The notes under the pieces are model-generated. The model saw only the letters and a program-made list of their open reading frames with translations. It had not been told where the DNA came from and ran no database searches. A program made the translations under genes and the position numbers. From assembly GCA_036346225.1 (NCBI GenBank), contig JARFIW010000139.1, positions 1,178,001-1,242,000 on the forward strand: 64,000 bases of DNA. Direction: 5' to 3'. Of the stretch, positions 1-10,653 are shown piece by piece; position 1 is the first letter of the stretch, and each line of letters opens with the position of its first letter. This DNA is from Platerodrilus igneus. Taxonomy: Eukaryota > Arthropoda > Insecta > Coleoptera > Lycidae.

Positions 1-5
1 GAATT

Positions 6-650
6 ATGATGCAAGTACAAACGATTGATATGCTTATAACTGTAAATGATATAGCGGTATTAATAACAAAGTTAGAAGCAGTTATTAATGAAATGAAAGC
101 AATGCCAACAGTGCGATACGGTATGAAAATTAACAAAAATAAAACTAAAGTACTAGTATGTAAAGGAGGGGAAAGTAAGTCAGAAACCAGAATAAAATTA
201 GAAATGAGAATTTACAAGAAGGTAAAGATTTCTGCTACCTAGGAAACCCTATAATGCAATATGGAAAAAGTGTAATAGATATAAAATAAAGATAGAAACA
301 AGGAAAATTATGCTAAACGCGTATGTGTGGAGCACAGCACAGTACGGCTGTGAAACGTGGACAAGTCCTTGAAATGTGGTACTACAGACGTATGATGATG
401 ATGATATCATGGACAGACAAAATTAAGAACAAAAGGGTTTTAGAAATGGTAGAGAAAAAAAATGTGGAAAGCAGTAAAAAATGGAAGAGATGGGATGATA
501 TGGCATATACTAGAGCATGAGGAAATAGTGCGAAATATAATAAAAGCTGAGAAGAGAAAAAAGAGAGGTAGATGTAGTCCTATGTTAGACTATTGCACTC
601 AGAAAGTGAAAGATGGGACTGTGGGAATTTCATGGAAGAGTTTAGGTTAG
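6..650 (+). pseudogene. Decayed LINE reverse transcriptase, C-terminal part (copy 1)
   Basis: Three reading frames in turn give pieces of the C-terminal end of a non-LTR retrotransposon polymerase. Near 110-170 there is a segment like the KIN-K-T-K stretch that follows the RT active site. Near 325-365 a YGCETWT-like motif appears, and near 375-520 a YYRRM...ISWTDKIKN segment. At 530-640 there is a terminal portion with an MLDYCTQKVKD-like stretch. The order and motifs match the last third of the intact LINE protein at 60958-63564 (YGSETWT, YRRMLKISWTDR). Stops and frame changes make this copy non-functional. A second copy of the same segment lies about 726 bp downstream. The family assignment rests on comparison within the window; the 5' end of the element is outside it. 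Confidence 0.75.
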
Positions 651-984
651 TCCAGATTGGAAATCAATGGAGGTTCCACAAAGGAAAACCTAATAATGAA
701 AAAAGTAATCATATTTAAACCTGATGATTATCGTAAACAACTACAGGCGTTGGTTTTAAAATATTCTCAACTAATGTTGGTTGTGCGAAAAGAATAATTG
801 GAAAACTATTGATTCGGCAACTGTCTAAGCGGTAGGGGATCTTGGCAGCCGTCAGGTTGCATAACCCCCTTTGTATACCACTGAATATTGGTGAAATAGG
901 GTATATTTCTAGAAACAATAGAAAGGGAAAAGTGCAAAAAGTACTTAGAAAACGATTAGCACAGGCAGTCCTGTATTAAACAAG

Positions 985-1400
985 AAAAAACAGCTGCTAT
1001 GTTTGAAAAGAACAAACATAGAAACGAGGAAAAATTGTTAAAAGCATGTGCGTGGAGTGCAGAACTGTACATCTGTGAAACGTGGATAGTATGAGAAACA
1101 TAGGAAAAAGAGAAGGTTTTGAAATACAGTGCTACAGTCGTATGATAAAATTTCATGGGCATACAAAGTTAAGAACAAGGAGGTACTAGAAATAGTACGG
1201 AAAAAAAGATATACGTGGAAAACCGTAAAAAATAGAGGAGATAGGATATTGTGACACATACTAATGCATGAGGGAGTAGTGCGAAATTTATTAGAAGCAG
1301 AGATAGAAAAAAAGAGTTGTAGGGGTACACCTATGTTAGACTATTACACGCAGATAGTGAAAGATGTAGGCTGTGGAAATTTCAAAGAAATGTGTGGGAT
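985..1400 (+). pseudogene. Decayed LINE reverse transcriptase, C-terminal part (copy 2)
   Basis: This segment repeats the copy at 290-640. It has a CAWSAELYICETW-like stretch near 1045-1085, a YSRMIKFHGHTKLRTRRY-like segment near 1130-1190, and a terminal MHEGVVRNLLEAEI...MLDYYTQIVKD segment near 1266-1370. It is broken by stops and frame shifts. The 726-bp offset from copy 1 means the 3' part of the element is tandemly duplicated here, an arrangement also seen at the other end of the window (63440 and 63934). No coding function is expected. Confidence 0.65.
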
Positions 1401-2429
1401 AGTTCAGAATAGGTACGCGTCTAAATAGTTCCAGGACTGAAAACCTAATGCATTTCTTAATGTTAAAATAATATACACCTGACAACGACACGCCTCTTCT
1501 CGCGACTTTAGCAAACCGTCGTTCCAAAATCGACCATTTATAATTCAATATTGACAAAAATATTAGCATATTTCCATGAATATCGCTTTTTAGTGCAAAT
1601 TCTCATATTTGTATATACCTTTACAACTCGAATATAAAGCACGTGCTTAAATAAGCAAAAACAAAAACTACCACTAGATTAGGACCACGGGGTGCGCACG
1701 CTTATGGACTTTCTTGGTTCACTGTTTTAGTGGTAAAAATTGTAGAAAACTGGCAGCGATAAAAAAGGTGATAGGAATTTCTATTGTCAAATTTCAAACA
1801 ATCTATTTACAAATTTGTTGTGGTTGGAACTTTTAAGAACGTTTTTCATATTTTCGGTTAATTTATTGTATTCCGCGTTTATTTACCAGTAATATTAAAA
1901 AATATAACGAACTTTTGTGTTAATTGGTTAATCCTCACGAACAATGGTGATCTGTCACTGTGTACCTTTGTGTTCTAACAAAAACTCTGAAGTGAAATGC
2001 ACCCCTTTGCTAGTGACGATTCCGTACGTTTTGTGTTATACTTTATTTTAGTTGTCAATTGTATGTTGTAATAGCATTGCTATATCAGATATTTTGCGGA
2101 TGCTGAAATTTTTACTAATTTGTTAAATAAAATACTTTATCAAGTAGTTAAAGACATCGTTTATTGCTCTTTTATTGTAACTACTGTTGTATGTTAAGCA
2201 AATAGAGATTACTATTATTACAATCCAATTATTTCTTAGACGTTGAGAAATATTTATATTGACAATGTGACCTGGTAGAATTTCTAATTTTTAGTTTTAC
2301 GTTTACTACACATATTGTGTATTATGTATTCATATACAAAGCTACTGTGTCGTTTTCAGTAGCATATCTAGTTATTGAAAAGTATTCATGGACTTTCGAC
2401 CACACACCTCACTTTTATTCACTTCCTTG
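1401..2429. other. AT-rich stretch, nothing recognised
   Basis: Only short random ORFs and AT-rich sequence are visible. There are no clear repeats, RNA genes or promoter elements. Confidence 0.5.
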
Positions 2430-2990
2430 CTGCAGCACCCCTAAATTGTTTTTTGAATATCGCAAGGAGGGTGGTACAAACGATGGAGTTTGCAGCACAA
2501 ACGTAGTACAAACGAGTGCACCACTTTCTACCACCCTTCCGTAAAAGTGGGGTTGCGGACGTTTCAACTGCTCCCCAACTTGTTTTTAAATATTTTAAAA
2601 AGAAGGATAACACAAACGATGGAGTTTTTAGTAGAACCAGGGCAAACATAGCCGAAGCGAATGCACCCCTTTCTATCTCCAACCGTAAGGATAAAGATGC
2701 GGACGTTTCAACAGCACGCCCAACTTGTTTTTTTAATATCTCGAGAAGGGGGTAGCACAAACGACGGGGTTTTCAGTACAAACCAGCACAAATGTAGCAT
2801 AAACGAATGCATCACTTTCTCACTCCTTTCGCAGGTGCGGACGTTTCAGTAACATCCCCAACTCGGTTTTTTTAATATCTCGAGAAGGGGAGTAGCGCAA
2901 GCGATGTAGCACAAACTAGCATAAACCTAGCACAACTGAATGCACCACTCTTCACTCACCCACATAAAAGTGGGGGTGCCGGTGAAATGC
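2430..2990. repeat. Tandem repeat, four units of about 135-145 bp
   Basis: Four diverged head-to-tail units start near 2438, 2573, 2718 and 2856. Each opens with a CCCCAACT-type stretch, then a T run and an AATATCTCGAGAAGG-type stretch. A block with ACAAACGATGG follows, then CACAAACGTAGCA-like and GAATGCACCACTTTCT-like blocks, and the unit ends before GCGGACGTTTCA. Short ORFs on both strands across this region are products of the repetition. The spacings (135, 145, 138 bp) fit a small satellite or minisatellite. No known family is recognised. Confidence 0.85.
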
Positions 2991-3925
2991 ATCTCGTTAA
3001 TTTTGCCAACGTTCGGATCGCGTTAACTCAGAGAATGGATGCAATTCAGGAGTAAAACAATAATACTTTTTTCTAACTAATTTGGTTTATATATTTTTTC
3101 TATATTACACCCTTGTTATGACATCATATTACACTCTATCCAATTATAACTAATACAATGCATAAAAAGCAATGTCATTAAAAGTTACCGTTCCTGAAAG
3201 GTGATTTATTGGATGTGTTTGATCGGTGCTTTAACGTGATGTGTCCAGCCTGTTTAATAAAATTAATCTATCAAACACCAAGTTTATCGGGCCCAACTAT
3301 GATTACCAAAGTTTAAACTTATTATTTGTTAAAGCTAATACTGAAGAAAATAACAGTCTACAACAAATGTCTCAACAAACGACAAGGCGTATTGAACTAA
3401 AAAGGAGTTTAAGATCGTCAACTTTGTTTCACAGATGGCACATAATGGTTGAAAAGGGTTTCTATTGTCAGCTCTCCCCCTGTCTGTTACATATTATATC
3501 TTTATAATTGAATAGGCGCATGATAGCAGTAGCGATGTATGTCCGGTAAATAATAATTGAAAATTTTCTGTTCTACTATTGCATTGCATTTCAATTTCAA
3601 TTCGTATTCTTAACATTTCATGAGTAATATACGTGCTACGTTTTGCTTTATAAAAATTATACTACATGATATTTAGAGAACTTTCAGGCTAATGTTTTTA
3701 ATTCCAATTAACATTTCATAATTTTATATAGGATTAGTTGGCGCTAAATAAATTATATGCGATATCATTAATATTTTAAATCATGTTGCAACCTGAAATA
3801 AAAATCGCAAAATAATAATTACTTATCTAGAGAACAGTATTTACACACAGACAAACGCCAAAAATACAAATTCAAGTCATTTCCTCTGAAGAATAAATGC
3901 CCATCGGTAAGGGATATTAAGATAG
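2991..3925. other. AT-rich stretch, nothing recognised
   Basis: An 88-codon open frame at 3241-3507 has no recognisable motif and no sign of coding constraint. Nothing else is supported. Confidence 0.4.
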
Positions 3926-4330
3926 GCTGAATAATCATCTGATGCAGGTAAATACTTTACTGCAATACGATGTAAAATTGAAAAGGTGTCAGTTCTATTC
4001 TCATTTTACGTCATAAACTAAATTTATTTACTGAAGTTGCATCAGCAGCGTAAATACACCAAAAGTTTCACGGCAGAGTTACAAGGAAACGAAATTAGTA
4101 TTTGGCCTGCTTTCTCGCAATAAACCACCACTTTTGGATGTGAGAATTTTCACTACCAATAGGGTTGATATTGATTACTTGTCTTTTCAACATAATGGCT
4201 ATTCATATGCAATTTTTTAAATTGTTGCATCTTCTGTTTAAAAAAAATTGATAGTATGTATTGTCAATGGCTTTTATCACAATGTTTAAAAACATTGCAA
4301 TTCTGATGGAAGGAAGTCGGGTCTTACTAA
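3926..4330 (+). repeat. Dispersed repeat, copy 1
   Basis: About 400 bp is alignable by eye to 17172-17600 in the same orientation. Shared blocks include TTCTCATTTTAC, AAATTAGTATTTG, a CCACTTTTGG/GCAACTTTTAG segment and TTGATATTGATT. Divergence is high (roughly a quarter to a third of positions). No coding content or terminal structure is visible, so the repeat class is unknown. Confidence 0.6.
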
Positions 4331-5239
4331 ATGCTATTATGTTTACATCTAAGATAAATGAATGTTAATATTATTTGTAAAGAACTTAAGAATATCTGTT
4401 GGAGATTCACTGAATTGCTTATGATTCAAGATTCGGAGTTGTCTCCCAAACGTGACGTATACAATCTTTTTAATATAGTTCCTCCTACTTTATTTTATCA
4501 CCATCTGATCTCTTAACCAAGCTAGTTAAATTAAAATAAACTACACTTACTATTCATTTATCGACGATAATTAACACGAGGACGCTTAGCGTCTTACAGT
4601 CTAATTCTGTCATTTACATTTCTATACTGTGTACTTATATTCTATTATATTATTTTAGTTCGACATTGCACTTATTATATATTCTTAACGTAGGTAAATG
4701 CCAACATTACAAAACGCTGACAACTATTAACTATTCCATAAGTAACTTTGTTGTTCATGGTATTGCACATGGAATGTTCATAACAATATTTCCGTATTAT
4801 TGGGTCATATTGCTTAATTTAACCTACATTCTCCTTCTACGCAAAGCGCAAACTTACTACAGTGTGATTTTGCCTTGTAATACAAGTAAAGAGAAATAAA
4901 TTATTATGGGTGCTAAAGTTTAAATGGTTAAATTACTTATAAATAACTTTTTAAACAATTACGTGTCTAATTATAGATTAGTTATATATTCTTTTATAAA
5001 CTAGTATATATAACCTCTTATGCGTAAATGCTGACCATAATTATATTGAATTTCATTAACTGCTAACCTAAATAAAATCTAAATGCACTTATTAAAAGTA
5101 TACACTTTTGTAACACTGATCACAGCAATTATGCCTTTGACTTAAACTAAACTATTGAGTACATATGCACGGTCTTAATTTCTCTACATAGCTTTTAATT
5201 GTACACTTTTGTTTGTTAAACGCGATAAGTGTATGATCC
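4331..5239. other. AT-rich stretch, nothing recognised
   Basis: Low GC sequence with no convincing gene, RNA or repeat. Confidence 0.45.
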
Positions 5240-6030
5240 CTAAAAATAACTATCGAGTTTTGACCGATCTTTCTTGCAAACAAGGCTAAAACGCCAACCC
5301 TTATGACATTGTTTTATTTCTATTGGTTTGACATTCCTGACATTTGGTAGTATATTATGCCACATATCGTGATATTCCTTTGCAATTGTACTGGGTTTTA
5401 ACTTTTTTAATAATTGCTTGTAACCACTATGTTGTCCGACAATTGGGTTTTCGGGAAAAAGTTTTAGTAATTGCTGTCGTTGCTTCTTGTTTTCTACATT
5501 CATTAGTTTTGGATATAGTTTTGTTCGATTCATTAATTGTGCAATGCTAAAAAATGTTCTCCGATGTGCATAATTTAATATTTCGATATCATAATACACC
5601 TGCTGTTTCGCAACTGTAGTAGAAGTTCCTCGGGTGGAAAACTATACCTACTGAAATTGATTACCTCATCTGCTTTACCTCTTCCATTCTTGTCCAAATG
5701 CATACTTACATAGTTTGGTGCCACCTTATTCACGCTACGTTGATTAACGCAGCGTTGTTACATTCTAATTTAAAATTTTTTACTTAACTGACATCACTTC
5801 TCCAACTTTTGCTCGTTGTTTATTTTTTATTTACATTATTTTGGTTGTCTTGGTGCCTAGCTATGGCACATAGTTTGGTGATTGCCCATATATTCTAAGT
5901 CTTTTGTAGTTAATCGCGACAGACAGTCGGATATAACATTTTTGTACATGGTATATGTTTTATCTCAAAATCATATTCCAATAGATCTAGCTTCATATGT
6001 ACTAGAATTGATATCGGGTTCTTTGCTTCG
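5240..6030 (-). pseudogene. Decayed Ty3/gypsy pol (RNase H end and integrase zinc region)
   Basis: On the minus strand, 6030-5934 reads as the end of an LTR-retrotransposon RNase H domain, with an LDLLEYDFEIKHIPCTK stretch that matches the family's LEEYDFEI-Y-PG pattern before the DALSR site. Further along the same strand, the 119-codon open frame 5599-5240 contains FPENPIVGQHSGYKQLLKKL. This matches the H-NPI-GGH-G--KTL-K-K start of the Ty3/gypsy integrase zinc-binding region. The tyrosine/tryptophan and second cysteine positions are lost. The order RNase H then integrase is right for Ty3/gypsy. Frame changes and stops between the pieces mark an old relic, unrelated in age to the young element at 29.4-33.9 kb. 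Confidence 0.65.
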
Positions 6031-6189
6031 TACCTAGACGTAGCCGGAAGAAACGTAAATACCAGACTAACTACCAAACGCGGAGAGTGGGAAGATTCAC
6101 ATACATACCAAAAAAATAAACAAATAAAAAAAACGCCACCCACGATTATCTATTAACAATAGAAATAAATAAAGGATTCTGTACAAACA

Positions 6190-6300
6190 AGCAAAAGAAA
6201 TAAATTAAGCATTACTATTTCAAAGCAAACAATTATGAGAATCGTACAAAAGAAAATAAATTAAGCGTTACTAGTTCAAAGCAAACAATTATGTTATAAG
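6190..6300. repeat. Two tandem units of 57 bp
   Basis: An AAAAGAAATAAATTAAGC... block ending in AAAGCAAACAATTATG occurs near 6192 and again near 6249 with few changes. Confidence 0.85.
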
Positions 6301-6355
6301 AACAATTTAGTACTTTAGATACGAAGTGCGCATCTCGTATTTTACACAAAATAAA

Positions 6356-6590
6356 ACTAATCAGTAGAAAATAAACATTTGAGAGCCTTTGTCAAGCGTT
6401 TTTAAAATTGCACATAATACATTTTGTAAAATAAACTAATCAGTAGAAAAGAATTAACGTATGAGAGCTTTTATCAAACATTCTTTTAAATTTAATACCA
6501 TTTGTAAAATGCACTAATCAGTAGAAAAGAATAGGCGTGTGAGAACTTTTGTCAAACATATTTAACAATGATACATCACACCTGGAGAGC
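6356..6590. repeat. Three tandem units of about 78 bp
   Basis: The motif ACTAATCAGTAGAAAA starts at 6356, 6435 and 6513. Each copy is followed by a TGAGAGCTTTTGTCAAACAT-like block. Spacings of 79 and 78 bp indicate a minisatellite. Confidence 0.85.
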
Positions 6591-7500
6591 GATGATACCG
6601 ATTCGCAGCAACAAACAATAGTCCTACAGTGTCACGTTTCTTATCACGTAGTTACACGAAACGCTGATAAAGAATATGCCCTTGATATACACAAAAGAAA
6701 ACAATTTATATACCTGTATGTTTCGGGATGCTTAGCTGCAAGCCATCAGGAGTGAATCAGCACCGCATCGCCATGGTCGTCGGGATCTATTTATCCTGTT
6801 ACCATAACGGCACTAGCGATGTAAAGGCAACGGCAGTTGATCTGTGGCAAAGAACAGTTGAGCCTACATAAAGAAAGAACGAATTTGGCCTCCAGCTAAG
6901 AGCTAAAAAGAGAATCTGATTAGGATGAATAAGCGTGGAAGAACTCACCGATATACGCAAGATACCTCCTACTTATCGAACAAAATACGTGCATCGCTCT
7001 TGAAATACTGAGACGAGTAATGTAGAAAATATTTCAACGCACAAGCTGCAGAATCAAATTAAAAATTGGTTCAAATAACACGAGTTCGAACTGAAGTCCT
7101 CGCGCTATCAAAGCGCGATTAGCAAATTGGAAAACACGCTATCAAATAATAGTAGGATCCATCATTTTGACAAGTCTTTAGATGGGAAACGCAAGAGAAA
7201 GCAATTATAAGTTATCGGAATGTTTAACAAATTAACAAATACCTAAAACAAGGTATTGACCATTTAATTTATCGAATAAATTTTCCTTTTAAAAGCAAAA
7301 AGGATTTGAGTTAAAATTATGTTAAAGCGGACTCATTTTAAACAGATACACTATATAGGGTACTGTTAGGGAATTTAAAAATAGAAATGAACTTTATTCG
7401 AGCGGGTAATGACTTAACCAGGGGAAGAAAAGGTATTTAATTTATGTTGAAAAATAAACGTAGCAAATCCCCCCAGCAAAATTAACAGGTCAGGGTAGGA
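6591..7500. other. Stretch without recognised gene
   Basis: No supported gene. A perfect 7-bp inverted repeat (TCGCGCT, 5-nt spacer, AGCGCGA) lies near 7099-7117 and may be chance. Confidence 0.4.
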
Positions 7501-8330
7501 AAGCCAAAATCTGAGAATAGGTAGGACCCAAAAACACCCAAACAAAACAAAAAAGAAAGCAAAAATTCGCTTCAAACTAAAAGAACATTAGCTACGGAAA
7601 CAACAAAAATACAAAAAATAAAAAAAAACCCTAAAATAACAACAAGACCGACCACAACAGATTCCGGATAGAAAAGAAAACAAAAACAGACACCTAACAA
7701 AATCCGGCTTGAAGGACCAATAGAAAGAGAAAAAAAAGATTGAAGGAAGGGAAGACGGGTAATAAGCAATCAAGGAGGACTAAGACGGAACGGCATCAGC
7801 ACAGCGGAGTCATTAAAGGACGGATGTTTCTCAAAAGGAACAGTAAGGCTATCAACTTTGAGAAAAGAAAAGGAACAAAGAAGAAAACCAACAGGGGAAA
7901 CCAAAACCGGATCCGAAGGTCAAGCCTCACGTAAACAAAGAGACAACAAGAGAGAGCGACAGGAAGAGAGGGAGAGCGCTGGTAAAAGGAAACGTTGTAC
8001 TACTAACTGTGGTAACCAAAAACGAAGAACCAAAGAAAAGAAATGCTAACTAGTCCTAAAGTCAACTAAGTCGTGGCCTCCGAAGAAAGAAAAACGGACT
8101 AAAAAGCACCTATCACAGGAGCGGATGGACGAAACACAATCGGACTAGAGATTGACAGCAAAGAAGACCAGCAACAGGAAAAAGTAGAGGAATGTGGAAC
8201 GAAAGCAACGAGAAAAAAAGAAGAAAAACAAAAAGAATAACACCAAGCACCAAGTACAAAACCAAAAAAAAACTAAGTATTGTACAAAAGAAAATAAAAC
8301 AGAATCCCAGTGTAGTTATGTATGAGTAGG
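7501..8330. other. Purine-rich plus strand, no recognised gene
   Basis: The plus strand is dominated by A and G (long AAGAAA/GAAAG tracts). Short lysine/arginine-rich open frames at 7740-7934 and 7858-8049 are a product of that composition, not of visible protein motifs. It may be the untranslated part of a retroelement whose 3'-end motif follows at 8450. Confidence 0.45.
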
Positions 8331-8450
8331 TGTATGCGTGTGCGTGCGTGTGTGCATATGTGTATTTGTGTTTGTGTGTGTGGGTGTGGAAGAAGTATGT
8401 GTGTATGTGTTGTGCGTGTACAAAGTGTGCGTGTGTGTATGTGTTGTGTT
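8331..8450. repeat. GT-rich simple repeat
   Basis: Imperfect (GT)n with GCGT and ATGT interruptions. Open frames across it are low complexity. Confidence 0.9.
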
Positions 8451-8525
8451 GAACCGCTGTAGTCGCCTCTTACGACAGGCAGTTCATACCATAGGACTAT
8501 TCTATTCCCGGACTCACACGGGTTA
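8450..8525 (+). mobile_element. Probable non-LTR retrotransposon 3'-end motif
   Basis: The sequence contains TAGTCGCCTCTTACGACAGG, then a GGACTATTCTATTCCCGG block and CACACGGG. From memory this combination is a recurrent 3'-terminal motif in many arthropod non-LTR retrotransposons. It can form two short hairpins (GTCG/CGAC and CCCG/CGGG), as expected for an RT recognition element. No adjacent RT frame is visible, so this is an isolated terminal fragment. Confidence 0.5.
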
Positions 8526-8774
8526 AAACAAGCAAGAAAACGAAAGAAAACCTATCAAAACTGGGAAGTAAAACGTAACGTCCAAAGAACAGGTCCAAAG
8601 GAGAGCAACGTCGGCATAAGAATCTGGGGTACAAGGACTAGATATTGGGCTTAAAGCGTTTACGCCACCAAAAGAAGAACGAAACAAGATCAAGGACCTT
8701 AGGACTTCGCCGATATACATCTACCGCTTCGGAAGGAGCATAGAATAATGTCCGCCTCTGTTGGGCAGTTTTTG

Positions 8775-9281
8775 TCACACAGGAACAGCAGGGGGTGCAG
8801 GAGTTGTAGCACAAGGTTGAGAAAGTGGTGGCGAAGGTAGAAATAGTAGTGGTTGTCGTAATTTATGGAACTCAGAACACGCTATGGAAGAATGTTGTTT
8901 ATTTTTAGAATTGGTGGTAAGAAAGTGAACGGTAGAAAAGGAAAAAGTATGAGCTGTACGAGAATCAATCTTACGGAAAGAAACACAAGCAGAACACACT
9001 TCAGTTACGTTAACTAGAGAGACAGAAGTAAATAAAATTTCAACGACGTTAGATAAAGAACTAGAACTATCACAGTTAAAAAAAACACCATTGGCTGTAG
9101 GAATATCAACCCTAGGAAAAGGAACAAAATACGATAACACTTCAACCATATTACATAAAGGAACAGAATCAGGTAGAAGGTCATCAACGTTACACGAACA
9201 AACAGTATCAGTGATAACTTCATCCCCAATAGATGAGAAAGCAGAATCAGGTTGACATGTCAATATTAGATAACAGGACAT
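8775..9281 (-). CDS. 168-codon ORF of about 44-codon tandem repeats, unknown
   Basis: This minus-strand open frame encodes a serine- and valine-rich, weakly hydrophobic protein with an internal repeat. A unit beginning SSIGDE and ending PFPRVD is followed by one ending VSFRKID. Each carries a core of the form NxVEVL...SV...V..ID; the units are about 44-47 residues. A further unit of the same pattern (beginning SSIDET, ending LLSNID) lies just upstream in another frame at 9410-9255, so a frameshift separates it from the ATG at 9281. The C-terminal part ends in a proline-rich stretch. The repeated pattern argues for real or once-real coding sequence. I do not recognise the family. It could equally be a diverged 132-bp satellite that happens to be open. 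Confidence 0.35.
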   Translation of the reverse strand: MSCYLILTCQPDSAFSSIGDEVITDTVCSCNVDDLLPDSVPLCNMVEVLSYFVPFPRVDIPTANGVFFNCDSSSSLSNVVEILFTSVSLVNVTEVCSACVSFRKIDSRTAHTFSFSTVHFLTTNSKNKQHSSIACSEFHKLRQPLLFLPSPPLSQPCATTPAPPAVPV

Positions 9282-9428
9282 CAGTTAGGATTTCACCGAC
9301 CTCGGCTAAAAGAACAGAAGCAAGTAGCATTTTGTCAGCATGAGAAAAATGAGTAAGAGTAGGTATCGTTTCATCAATAGATGATGCACGAAGGAATGAA
9401 GAAAAATTAAGAGAGCGTCACGCCCGTT

Positions 9429-9440
9429 GAATGAGGGTTA
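9429..9440 (-). promoter_or_regulatory. Possible TATA box upstream of the repeat ORF
   Basis: The minus strand reads CCTATATAACCC here, about 150 bp upstream of the start of the repeat ORF. It is also the point where purine excess on the plus strand switches to pyrimidine excess. The match is short, so chance occurrence in AT-rich DNA is quite possible. Confidence 0.25.
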
Positions 9441-10613
9441 TATAGGCTTACTACACCTCTTGTTTGCACGTAAACTTTTTAACGTACAACAATATTCTAT
9501 GTAAACGCGCCAACCGTTCTTCATTTCTTAAAACGTTTTGCCTAACCTTTCTATATTATCGTGAATAAGCTTCAACGGCTCTTCGTTTCCCCTGAATTAT
9601 GATAACAAACACGTTAAAATACTTGGTAAAACATTTATAACGACTAACCGTCCCTGCTATTCCGCGAAAACTAGCCTCAACTGAAAATCTATTCCCATTA
9701 CGTTCACGCCTTCAAACTAAACAAACACCTTTCATCTCTCTTGTTCATATAGTCCCTTTTCACACACATGTTTCCACCAGCTGGATATTTGCACTACCTT
9801 AAAACAAAACTGTTGCGCGTATGCTTGTGTCGTCCGATCATCTCGTTCAATTTCTCTCCATTGCCTTCAATCGATCCGTGTGTGCATATAATATTTCTAG
9901 AAATGATTAATTTTGTTGCCCTCTCCAAAATAAGTTTGTTTGTCGTCTTCCTGCTATACTGCATCTATAATTAAATTTCAACATATGCTGTTTCTTACTT
10001 GTATTCATGCGTTTCTGCTTCGTCTTTGTTTCTCCATGTCCGTTTGTTTTAGCTTCCCTCCTATACTACCCTTATTATTAAAATCGATATCCTATACAAA
10101 CATATTGCGTCTTCGTCATACTTATATGTTCTCTGTTCTGTCCTTGTTGTATATAGACTTTACTAGCTTCCAACTGTTTTTTCGTTCTTGTAACACATTA
10201 AATTTTATAGACTTGTTTATCGTAGCCTGCTATCTTGATATATTTCCCCCTTTTAGTTTGTACACTATGCTTTGAAATATTTCTAGTTTTACCCTTCAAA
10301 ATAATTATCCTATTCTAACGAATAAGGGAAGCTTTTATGTTTTCGTATACTACCTTAAATTCAAAGTGGTGTTTTTACCTCGTTGTTTCTAATCCTTATT
10401 GTCCGATCCTACACTAAATATTATGCTACATCCTTTCTAAATTAAACTGAAATTAAACTAACCCTAAATTATCAAAAGTTGACTAAGCTCTATTTTAATT
10501 ATTTAAAATACTTAATTATTTAGAATGCCTAATTGACTTCCCCGCAAGTGGTTAGTATACCTCCGAGCTTGACTTATGACCTAGTATATCTACGATTAGC
10601 TATTAATTATACG

Positions 10614-10617
<4 letters not shown>
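9441..10617. other. Pyrimidine-rich plus strand, no recognised gene
   Basis: Dominated by T and C. The open frames at 9768-9974 and 9940-10275 are hydrophobic products of this composition and show no motif. Confidence 0.45.

Positions 10618-10652
<35 letters not shown>
10618..10652. repeat. (TA)n microsatellite
   Basis: About 17 TA units, one of at least eleven such arrays in the window. Confidence 0.95.

Positions 10653-10653
<1 letters not shown>

Noticed and set aside
5240..5599. Novel 119-codon host gene
   Set aside because: Its centre matches the gypsy integrase zinc region and it follows an RNase H remnant on the same strand.
7099..7117. Hairpin TCGCGCT/AGCGCGA as a terminator or regulatory RNA
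   Set aside because: A 7-bp perfect stem is expected by chance in 64 kb, and no context supports it.
7740..8049. Lysine/arginine-rich small proteins
   Set aside because: Explained by purine-rich composition; no motif and overlapping frames look alike.
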